Shown here in pieces: positions 11,301-23,300 of a stretch of DNA of 40,824 nucleotides. The notes under the pieces were generated by a model, which was not told the DNA's origin, did not search any database, and saw only the letters and a list, made by a program, of their open reading frames with translations. The stretch is from Mnemiopsis leidyi (lineage: Eukaryota; Ctenophora; Tentaculata; Lobata; Bolinopsidae). Where the stretch lies: assembly GCA_000226015.1 (NCBI GenBank), contig JH152696.1, positions 281,519 through 322,342 of the forward strand, given 5' to 3'. The first letter of the stretch is position 1. Each line of letters starts with the position of its first letter. The position numbers and the translations under genes were made by a program.

Positions 11301-14300
11301 CCAGGATTGTGTAGATCGAGCGGAGGAGGAGGGAGAGGACCTCATTGTGGTAGTTGATCACGACGGAGACGGTAGTGGAACTACCAGGGTAGGTGAGGTT
11401 GTCACATCCGGCTGGTCGGAAGTCAGGGATGTTGCGGAGGAGTGGGAGAGAGTCCAAGTAGCTCTCGTTGTACCCTTCTCGACCGTCGAAGTAGGACTTG
11501 TCCAGCTTTTTGAACATGGCGCTGTATCTGATGTTGGACTCCAGCTCTAAACGCTCTCGGTATGCACCTTCTGACTCGAAGTATTGTCGTTTGTTGGTGT
11601 TTTCGGGGGTTGGAACTTGTTGTTCGTTACATTCGACGGAAGTGGGAAGATTTTGGACCAGGACAGGGTTTAAATCCCGAATTTTGTTGCCAATGTCTTT
11701 AGTCATATGAGGGTGCACGGCTCTCCATTTAACGAGAGAACTGTCGTAAGACATTATGCTGTAGGTGACTGCCAAGCAAAAAAGGGTTGTGATGAAGACA
11801 TAGTAGATTGTGGGTCGACTAAGCCATCTTCTTCTCCTCATTGTAAATATCTTCTGGAAAATTCGGAGAGATTGTTTTATATCTTCATGGTGTTAATCTT
11901 AGTCTACACAAACTTTAGAAAGCACAGTATCATGAAATTGTTAATTACAAGATAACACAAAGCTTTAGAGGATCGTGAAGGTAAAGATTGAAATGTTAGG
12001 GTCAGTGATTTTCATATCTTTTTTAAAAACGACGGTTGCTATGTTAGCAGTCAGTAATAAAAAACCAACTTTCAAATTTGAAATCCTAGATAAGACTACG
12101 CGGGTGCAAACAAGCATTCATCAATAGCAATAAAAAGAAAGAATATTAGCGATCAGACACCGATAATAGCTCGTGTGGTAGTCAGGTTACCTTGCAAGAT
12201 GATCATTGATTAGCAGGTAGAAGCTATAAAAAGTGTGGGTTTTTGAGGGAAGCTGTAACCTCAGATTGGCACATCGGCCCGTGTGAGTTTAATGACCGCA
12301 TCGGGGATGTGCGCGGAAAGTAATTTCTCTTAATTTGACCTCTAGAGTTTGCACAACATTCGAGTTTTGATGCATTGGTACAATCTATCTATGTATGTTA
12401 AGCTTAAATGTAAATGGCAGTAACCATACGATTGCTAAACTCCGTTTTTATCTGCATGAACAAATGAAGCATAACAGTCATAATCACAGCGCTGGCAAGC
12501 GCGACCGGTTTTTTCTTCTCCTTCCACCAAACCGGCCGAAGGCAGCGGCCTGAGGCTGTTAGCATACCCTAAAACTGGCCAAGGGCCGCTGCCGAAGGCA
12601 GCGGTCCGAGGCCGATCGCCTCCGGTAGTGGCAACATATAACATAGAAGTAATCGAAGTTTTGTTCAAAAACTTGCCAGCGCTGTAATACAAAATAAGTA
12701 TGATTTGGCGAAAATGGCCATGTTCAGGTGTCTTAAAAACCATGTTAAAATAGAGATAGAAACTTGAAACTTTGCAAATCTACTAGAAGTTGTCCAAACC
12801 GATGGCAAAAAAATTTGAAGGTCAACAGGTATCGGGAAGGGGGGTTTCTAGAACTCCCGTTTTCAAACAAATTGTGGTGTGATATATGTATATATAAAAC
12901 ACGCACACTCATATTTGCAGTGTCACGCTGGCACTTTTCCACGCATTGCCGTGTCAAATTACAATACAGCCGTTGTATACTTCCGAAGCTCCCAGCTTGA
13001 TTATAACGATTCAAACTGACAAACTCAATCGCACATTCTACGGCACACCGTATCATACACACTGTTTGACACGGAGCCAATTTGAAACTAAACCACCTAA
13101 TGCGCAGCTCTCTCCAATCAGAACACTGTTTTACATCACGTGACAAACAGAGCAACCTAATTGGACGTTATTTGTTCGTGGTGTCTTATATAGAATAAAG
13201 ACTTGCACTTGGACTTTGGAGCTTATCAAAAACGTCTGCAATTTTGTGCAGTTTATAACGGAAGAACCATACATGATTGAGCTTAAAACGACCTAGGGTC
13301 TAAAAGATAATTGTTTGGGGCGTGCTTTAGGCTAGGTTTCATTTCAACCTATTGAAAGACCACGCCTCTATGACGTCATCATTAAAGTAAAATATTGTGA
13401 ATTTAGAAAATTTTGCAAATTTCGATAACAGTGAAAATTGACATTTTCAAAGCACCTTCCTTAGGTTAAAGGATGCATTTTAAACTAACTTTAAGGCAAT
13501 GGATCGAATTAATTGCCTTAATGCATTTCCCTTCAGCTTCAATCATCTCACCAAATCCAAAATTCTAAACCGGGCTTTGCTAATAGCCAAGCAGATTATA
13601 GCACGTATCGCGGCCATTCTTAAACCAAAAGATGTTATATAAATTGACCAAAACCCAAAAACTTACATCTAGTTTAAACTGTTAAATGCAGAAGTTCAAC
13701 AATTGTACGCAGTCCCTAAGACCGCAAGTTAACATGTTTAAGCTATACTATGGTGCTCAGAGAACAATCTCAGACCTGCCTCATGCTGAATATTCAAACT
13801 TCAGTACAAAGCGTGACGGCCAAAGCAAGCGACTGTTTTCGAGTTAAGAAATTGCAGTCAGAACTTTCGATATCACACCTTTTTTACGCTTTTAGATAAC
13901 GTTTTTTATTTAGCTCCGATACTTTTGATAGCAATTTATTCGAGAGTCTTTTAAAAAGCGGTCACATACACCAAAGTTTTGAGTTTTGGTCAATTTATAA
14001 TATAATGATATATAATATTAATAATAACAACAAGTAAAGTTTCTAAACACGGCAAATGTAGCAACAATGAGCACCTGAGATATGCAGATATCTTTAATGA
14101 ATGGTTACCCTCTAACATTTACAATAATGCGCGAAACGAAAGACAATAGCGTATACATTGCACCGCGAGATAATGAGGAGAGTAGTGAGTACCCATTAAT
14201 GTTTAAAAGTCGAGAATCAATAATTTTTAAATATTTCATAGTTTTGACAGATTTATATAAAGTTTACCTGGACAGTTTTATATCATGTTTGGCGATAATT

Positions 14301-17300
14301 TGTTAGCTTAACAGCTTCAAAATATACCCAAATGCATCATACGGTAATTATCTTTACAGACTTTCAATTTCCGTACATCCGCTGACATTCAATTAATTCG
14401 GCCGCCGCATTAAACGACTAACTACTTTGATAGTTAGATATTACGAAAACTTATTTAAGAGTAATAAAGGAGACTTAATTTAAGCTCGGCGAACAACCAA
14501 CACACATAGTCACTACGTACGTTGTACACACCATTCAGGGATCTTCTCCACCAAACTTTCTACATTTTCCTGCACGTGGCTACTTTTTCATTCCTTAAGA
14601 TCCCCAACGTATGTACAGTTAAAAACATTTAACTAAAGCTATGATGTTGTGTTTCACTTGCTACAAGATGTACATGACAAATCTATTAGTGCTATTCACC
14701 ATAAAACTGATGAAGCTATGATAAAAATACTTTTAGAACCGATGTTATAATTAATAATCAAATAAAAAACGCTCACCTCTGATAGAACCGTTATCAATGT
14801 GTATGAGTTCCGAGCTGAAGTTACGAAGTTGGAGGGAGAAAGTAGAGCAAGTTCCTGAAATAGCTCTTCCCCACAAAGTCGTAAACCTGGAGATGGAGGT
14901 TTAAAGTCCGGTACCGGTGACAGAACCAGTCAGCAACATATCTTAATTCTGTTCCGGTAGAAATTTGTGTGTTTTATCGAGATACAGTACAAAGTCCGGT
15001 ATGAAGTCGGGCGTTTAAAGTGCTAAATTGCAAACAACCAAACTATCAAACTTATACTATCTATAAGTTGCAGGGTAATATATGGAGCCGGACTCCGGAA
15101 CCGGAGCTTCCGCAAACCTGAGATCATGAGGAACTTCAGTTCCATCGTCAAGTCGGTTTATCATGTCCACCACGTTGTCGTGTCCGTTGAGTGTCTCGTC
15201 CGCGCAAACACACAGACTGACATCTGTAATCAGCAGGGTGGCTAGCTTCACCGGTTCCTCCGGGGCTGACTCAGCACCGTCCTGGGGGATCCGGCTTTAT
15301 TTTCGTAGTTCATGATCGTGTAAATATTGTTGGAATCAAATACCAACTGTTTTTACACAATGTTGCTTGTATAGTGTACATCACGGCCAGTTAAGGCTAA
15401 TTTGCTACCCGGGTGTCTGCTTAAAGGCTTAGTACCTTGTAGAAGCGTTGGAAGTCGTAGTAAGTTTCCCAAAAACTGGAGCTTGTTGTGAATGAATTGT
15501 CCGCCAACTCTGACACTGAAATTTTGAGGCATATAAAATAAACAAATCATTTATAGAATCGGTGTTGTTTGGCCAACAAAACCAGTGACAACAGAAAGTA
15601 CTTGAGTCTATTAGAAAGGAATTAAACTTAACGATGATGCTTTATTCAGGCTGAACGAATCTTAAACTTACAGTTAAGTTGCTGGTTCTCGGGTTCGGGA
15701 GTTTCCGAACCAGATCGCTCAAAGTTGCCCACACTACCCTCTATCTCTCTCTGGGCAGCAGCCTGCATTATCAGGTAGTTCCTTGAGATCTTCTGATCGA
15801 ACTCGTAGTCTTCAAACTCAACCTGTTGGTTGGAAGTGAAGGGAAAAGTTCGTTCAACAGTACATACGTAAGACACTACTTTATGACTGTGTCCTTTTTC
15901 TGTCCTGTAGACAGACAGCGCACTTAGGCAAAGCAAAGGAGTAAGGGTGGAGGAGGCAGGTGGGAAAAGGGAGAAGGTAGAAAAGAGGGAGGAGGAAAGA
16001 TGAAAAAAGGATGAGGTAGGACGTAGGAGGTGGTAGGGAGGATAAATTAAACCCGCTGGAGGAAGGGGTCCCTGCCATGTATAGTAAAAAGACGGTCCAA
16101 ACACGTCGGCACGCACGATTCAACTGTTTGATTTGAACATAAACATCTTACTAGACATTTTGTAATTGTTATCTGTATAAGCTCTGAACGGTGGTGGACC
16201 AAGACCTCCAATCCTGGATGGAGCAATAAATTTTGCTGAGCAGCACAGTGTTACCAGAATGGAATAAACTTGTCTGTAATAGAAGAGTTTTAGACGAATG
16301 GGTGCATATAAGAAGAACAATTTCCTCTCATTGGGTTGAAATAGGCATGAATATGCCCAGTCAACTCCGACTTCTCTAATTACAGGTCACATCTCACTCG
16401 CCGCCTTGACAGCCAATAATCGACAACAGAAGACACTGCCAGGCTGAAGACATTAAACAATCAGTGGGTTATCATTCCTTACACAGAGTTTACAAAACCA
16501 GTCCGTTTAGCTTGACCAAGTCGAGCCTGGGAAGTTTTAGTTTGTAGGCATTGTTAACTTTGTAAAACTATTTTACGGTAGTAAGTGTTGTTTCCCAGGA
16601 GCCAATCATTTTATTTGGTCCACAAACATTCTATGAAGAATTCTTTTTGCGGTATCGCTTGTTATAAGCAAGTTTCCTGTACACCGAAAGTAAACTAATA
16701 TATTTCTCAATTCAAAACGTGTTCGAACCCAGTTGAACAGGACGGAGCTGCATGGAAAGAGCAACACCCCACACAGTTGGATCAGTACTCCTGACAGACT
16801 CGCGACGTCACCCAGATCATATGACTCGCGTGGATCACGTGACTTCTTACAATGACTTCAGCTACCACCCCTATCATAACCCCTCGTTCGGGTTTAACAG
16901 TGCCAAACGACGTAACACAACCGGTTTTTGGGGAGAAGGTTGGCATGACAACCAGGATTACGTGATGTTACGAAATCACGTGACGTCACACCGAGATCAC
17001 GTGACATCACAAAGAGATCACGTGACACCACAACGAGATCACGCCACGACAGGTGGTTACAGTCTCACGACGTTTGAGCAGAAACCTCTAGAGGGAGGGA
17101 TAAAGAGAAGGGGGAAACCTGTAGATTACGATCTTGTGCTAGCGAGCAGGGCTGCTGCCGCCGCTAAAGGTTTTTTTGATTTAGCCTGCAGTTTTTTATG
17201 TTTAAGGAGACAATAATCCCGACTCCTGAGAAGCATAAATATTGAAAAATGTACAATTTTATCATTGCGTTAAATCATGTCATTAAGGACTTCCCAATAT

Positions 17301-20300
17301 CTTCTAGAAACTACGAACTACTGTGAGATCGGAACAGGAAGTGAGGTAGACAGAGAAAGTTTAGTACCAGACGAAGAGGAGATGTCGGGGGTAGAAGTGG
17401 AGTCATGCAGCGAGTTCATGCAGTCAATCACTGCCAGCTTTATCAGGTAATTGGTTAATCAGGACATTCTGGTTTCTACAATGATTAGGTACAAAAGCTA
17501 GGAGAGTAGTTAGTAGGCCTGTAGAGCAAATCATGTTCACCAATAAAGTTATCGTTTCTTCACAAATCTTTCCAAGACTTCAAGTTTTAAAATCCAACGT
17601 TTCCACAACTTGTGCAGGTTTATTTTTGAGAGCGACAGTCCACCCTTTCGACGGATATTGTGGTTTCTATTCTGGGTCACGTGCTGTGGGTAAGTGAGAC
17701 AATCTAACAAACTCCAGTCTGCCCATTGCCACCACAGTAAACTTCATAGAATATACTTCTCCTGTAAACTTTAATAAACATACCTCTAAACTTATTGTAT
17801 AATAATAAATATTATAATTGGCATGTTTCGACTTTGAAGAATGTTAAATTTGACAACCCAATACACCTCTCATTACAGCTACTTTGTATACATTTACCCT
17901 GCTTACAGGTACGCACTGTCAAACATAAAGGCGGCGTTTACTCAGTACTTTTCCTATGAAACGGCCTCACAGCTCAGCTTCATACAAAGTCTGGGAGAAG
18001 AGTTGACTATGCCCGCCATAACTATCTGCAATATGAATAAGTACAGGTAGGCTAACTACTTTACTGCTTGAAATCTTCAGATAATTGTTTATTGAGCCGC
18101 AGGCAGGCGTCTGCTATGTCATCTTACCATAACTAGCTTTACTAGTCACACAATGTTACCATGACAAACTTTACTAGTCACACAACGTTACCATGACAAT
18201 CTTTACTAGTCACACAACGTTACCATGACAAACTTTACTAGTCACATAACGTTACCATGACAAACTTTACTAGTCACACAACGTTACCATGACAAACTTT
18301 ACTAGTCACAAAACGTTACCATGACAAACTTCACTAGTCACACAACGTTACCATGACTACTGACTAGCTTCACTAGTCACACACTTAACAAAATTTCTCG
18401 CAGGAAAAGCTGGTTAAATCTGCCTGAAAACGATGTAGTATTCAAGTATGAGATGGAGAAGTTCTGGGGACAAGACGTTCTTGCTGAGAACAATCGGTTT
18501 GTCGAGAAATTTACAGTATTTTATTTTGGTTAGAAGTACAGGGGCTAAAACAATCGTACTTTGTTAGTCACGTGACACAGTATTACTGCAAATAACGTTT
18601 GAGAGTGGACCCCGCAGGAGCGTCACGAAGGAGGACGACGAGAAGGCTAAGAAACTGCTGGTGATAGAGCTGGAGAAGTCCGGGAAACACGGGATAACAG
18701 ACATGTTTCACGAAGTTCTGTTTGACGAGGAGGATCTCCTGGGTGAAGTAGGAGAGGGAGGAGACGAGGAGAAGGAGAACATTCTCAAGAAACACTTCAC
18801 CGAGATAAACACGGAACTGGGAATTTGTTACACCTTCAACGCAGATGGGAAGAAGCGGGTCAAGAGGACGGGTAATGATTTCGGAGCAACGTTCACTATC
18901 AACATCAACCAGTCGGAGTACGCAGAGACGCAGGAGAGCGCAGGTTTGTAGTGCAGTTTGTTGTTGTGGGTATCTTATAATAGTGGGTAACAATAGATAG
19001 ATGCTTAGATCAAGTACAACCTCAGTCTTGACAAGGTCGCTTGTTTAACTTATACTTGATGTACACTTAAACAGTTAATCTGATAATGTATTGATTCAAA
19101 TATACACATCAGTTCATTATTTTGAGTCACGTATGAAATAGTAAAATTGTTACTCTACATATTATCCGTGTACAGGTATAAAGGTTATGCTGCATCACTT
19201 CAAGGAGCCGCCCCTAATAAAGGAGTACGGACTAGCCATACCGCCGGGGAGCGAGGCGTACATCAGTACACGCACTCTCCAGCTCAACAATCTCCGCGAA
19301 CCCTACTTCAACTGTACCGACCGGAAACTTCGCACTACTGACTACTACTCTGTGGTATGTAGTAACATGTTGCTTGGTAACTAGGTAACTAGCCAATTCG
19401 TCACTTAGTAACAACTAACATCTCAGTAAGGACTAAGGATGCAGTCACATCTACTTCCGCGACGTCAGTAACGCCGCTCTCTGCAGGTAGCGTGCACGCT
19501 AGAGTGTCACGCCAAGATACTGGACGAGGAATGTCAGTGTAAACAGAGTCACATGCCCCTGGAGAACATCACCATCTGTTCCCTTTACACGCACCGCATG
19601 TGCACGGAGAACGCCATCAAGAAAATACACAACGGCAGTTACGCGGACCGCATCAGCGATTGTTGGTGTATCGACGCGTGTAAGGATACCTACTACGAGT
19701 ACTCGTTGTCTCGCGCACAGTACGCTTCTATCAACGCAGCTAAGAAGATCCTAGAGGTTAACCGCAATGTTTCCGAATATTCGACGATATCCGATCTGCG
19801 CGAGAACTTTATCCGTCTGCACGTGTACTTTGAGACACTTGCCATAGAGAACGTGGAGAAGGTTCCGGCTTACACCACCATGAACTTGCTAGGGGACGTG
19901 GGCGGCAATCTGGGACTATTTATCGGCGCCAACGTGGCGACCTTGGCGGAACTGATTGACTATTTAGCTAGAAGAGTACACGGTTGGGTACGTAGATAGC
20001 GCAGTGAAGTGACTCAGTGATGAGAAGCTAAATAAAGTTTTGGTCCTGAATTCTAAAGGCATCCTAAAAATACCTTTTTCATTATATTATTATATTATAA
20101 TATCATTATATTAGTTGACATGCATGTTAGTTTTAATGATATATTTTTAAACTGTAGTTTGGTGTGTGAAGATGTGGCCTGCTCAATCACAACTATTCAA
20201 CCAATAGTCTTCTGTCCTCACCTGAATCTACTAAACCGAAAATATCTGTATTTTGAGAACCCACTCCAATTATGTCAGAGTAGGAACTTCTTAGTCAGCC

Positions 20301-23300
20301 TTATGACAAAGTAGCAAAGAATGGGAAGCTGGGAAACTATCAAATGCAATGCAAAAATGAAAATTGAGGCCACTCCCTCAGCTTTGATGGGAAAGCCTGA
20401 AGTGCTCACGTCCTTTTATTAAACCCTGAGCCACTCCGTACCGAGGCACTAAACTTGTGGTAGGGGGGTTAATCTTACGAGCCAAGGAGTGTGCAATGTG
20501 CATTTCCAACCGAAACTGTACCAGACACAGTCTGGTGACCGGCCGACGTGCCAAAGCCGGGGATCGAACCCCGGTTTGCTGCATGGGGGCCTGAATGAAA
20601 CCACTACTACACCCAGCCACTTAACCACTACACCACCCAATTATCAAATACAGTACAAAAATGTGTACTTACCAAGAACTGTTTGATAACGACCCGACAA
20701 TCAGCATAGAGAGGTTCACCGTCACTAGCAAGCCTAGGAGCTCTATGTAAGGCTTTCAGCATCTTGAAACAGTTCTGAGCCTCGTCTATAGCTAGAGCTA
20801 GGGTAGGGTGGTTGCTGTTGTGGGGATCTCGACCGTAGTTGTGTGGCAGAAACACTTTGAACTCCCGGCAGCTGAACAACCTGGCAGGGTGAGGGGATTG
20901 TTTGTCTGCTAAATTGTTCGTCTCAACAGTTCCTCTGCTGTTTGTTCGATAATTCATAATATGTTTATTTGTTTTTTTGGGAAGGTCAAGAATGATGATA
21001 TAGACGACACATACCATGCTCTGTTAGTGGAAGAAAACTCGGGATAACAATCTCGGACCTCAAGCAGTTCTTTGTCTTTTGTTACATGCTCGAGCACTGC
21101 ATCCTAAATTATGGGTCGATCTAGATGTTTCTACCTCATTTGTCATCGAACTATTCATGTCAGGCCATATTCGTACAGTTTAAATATTGAATACGATTAA
21201 TATTAAGGCACTGAGTTGCTTTTCTTTTATCGCCAGTGCCCAATTGATTCCGAAAGAAACTTAAACAGTTCGAGATGCTCTTATTTCAAACTTACAGATA
21301 TGCACAGAATACGGTGTCCATCCATTACGATAGAAACATTCTCTCTCACGCTAACTTTCACCCCAGAATCAGTCAACCTCAGCTCCCACGGGGTGACTTC
21401 TATTGATATCCTAGAAATAGGAAACTGGATTTGACATAATAGATTCAATAGCTGCTGGAATTCGACTAAAAGGAGAAGTTTGGTTATAGGGTTTTGAAAA
21501 ACTTTTATTGATAAATTGAGTACTTTCATCATAAGTTAGGGTATTGCAGAAAAAGTTGTATTAGTATGTACATTCTAAAAAACGTACTGATTAGAGGGAG
21601 AAGTAGTGAAATTAAGAGAAGTGTTGACGACATTAACAGTAATCTTGTTAATCGGGACAGAGGGACTCGTTGAGGGATGGGTTTGAGTCGAGCGCTGCGT
21701 TGGACTTGAAGCAGAATGAGTCTGAGTAGGACGCTGATACATCAACAAATCTGAGGAAACATATTTCATCACATGATTCAAACACATATTACACAAGGAC
21801 TACCATTATTGAGGTAGAATTTGTAAAATAGACCGGTAACATTACCCCTACCTCGGATACAGATGATGGATCCTTTAGTCTTGTTAACGCATGTTTCCAG
21901 TACGCGATGAGCAGTGGGCTCCCAATACACTGCTACACTTCTAACGTCTGAACTGACGCCGGTTGAGTTGCGCGTTAGGGTCGCGTTGGTGACATAAAGA
22001 AGAGTGTCACTTTCTTCCAGTTCTATGTTACAGAGATAGATCTGAAAAGTAGGAGAGTGTTAATAGATACTTATATATGACTTGAAGAGAAACGTAACTT
22101 TTTGTCAGATTACTTTTTCTAACTCCCATCATCTAAGGGGAATATAATACATCGACATATTGGGTATTTGTCTGATTATCACAGCAGTTCACTTAAAAAG
22201 GACAGGTAATTTAGCCTGATTAAATTCAGGTCACTACCTCAGGTAGTCTCTCCATGGTGTGTAAGTACAAGTTTTCCACGCCCAGGTAGCAACTAAATCC
22301 TCGTTTTTCCACGGTAAGTTTGTTAAGGTAGAGGAGCGAACACACTTCTCCTGAATCAGGATGTTTTGTGAGTAAGTTGTTTAATGTGTACTACTTTGGT
22401 AGTAGGAACAAATATTTCATGATATAATGCAGCTTCTGATACGTCACTATTTTCTCCTAATCCACCGATAGCAATATTCATGGTTTACACTACACTTCAA
22501 ATTACCAAGACCATGTCAGAAGGAAAAGTACAAAATCAGACGTGGAGTATGAACTATGGGTGAAGACTGACTGTGGAATTCAGGATTAACATACCCCGAC
22601 GGATCAGAGGAACATCATGCTAAGCAGCAGCACATGTTCAGTAAATAACCATATGAACATAATATGAACATACGTGCAGCAGGCTATGAAAGCTACATCC
22701 AGCAATGTTACTGAAGCTGCGCGCGTTACAGAAAATGACTTATTCCATTGTGACGGGCTCCCACGTACGCTTTCCTGTAGTTGGGCATACAGCCATGAAC
22801 TTTAAGACAGATGACAAGTGATAAATAACAAGTCTTACCTGGCTCATTAGAAAGTAGAAATACGTTCAGCTTCACTATATTGCAGTCAATATCTGAAACA
22901 GCATTACAAATAATTTCAATTAGTTGGTAATAAGAATCGATATCAATACGGCAAAGTTGAATAAAAACACAGCTGGCTTTCCGTTTTAGAAGCTGGGATG
23001 AGTAATAATAAGGACTTGACTTGATAGGTTAATGTTTTACTTTCAATGATAACTTGACTTGGTACCTAACCGACCTAAAGTTCGCGGTCTAACAGGGGTG
23101 TTTGACGATCCTGCTTTCACAGATGAGAGAACAGGGAGCATTATGATAAACTGCGGCATCAGCTCCATTATCAAGTTGGAGAAATGGAAGTTCCATTCTA
23201 GCACTGAGTTCTGCATATCTACATCAATCTTAGTTGTCTCTCTGTATCTTTGTACCTGAGGTTAGAAAATAGTGAAGCACATCCGACCTGAAGGCGAGAT

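Noticed and set aside
13186..13202. Solo LTR suggested by a TATA box close to AATAAA
   Set aside because: No TG...CA ends, target duplication or second LTR could be found.
15057..15117. Continuation of BLTP2 exon 21 to the in-frame stop
   Set aside because: The donor at 15118 joins exon 22 in phase and restores family-like sequence; the extra codons are intron.
15881..16123. Minus-strand hydrophobic frame rich in Leu/Ser/Pro
   Set aside because: It is the translation of a polypyrimidine tract, not a membrane protein.
20557..20639. A tRNA gene on the minus strand
   Set aside because: Box A and box B are good, but the spacing is too long and no anticodon or acceptor stem folds. The body and target duplication make it a SINE.
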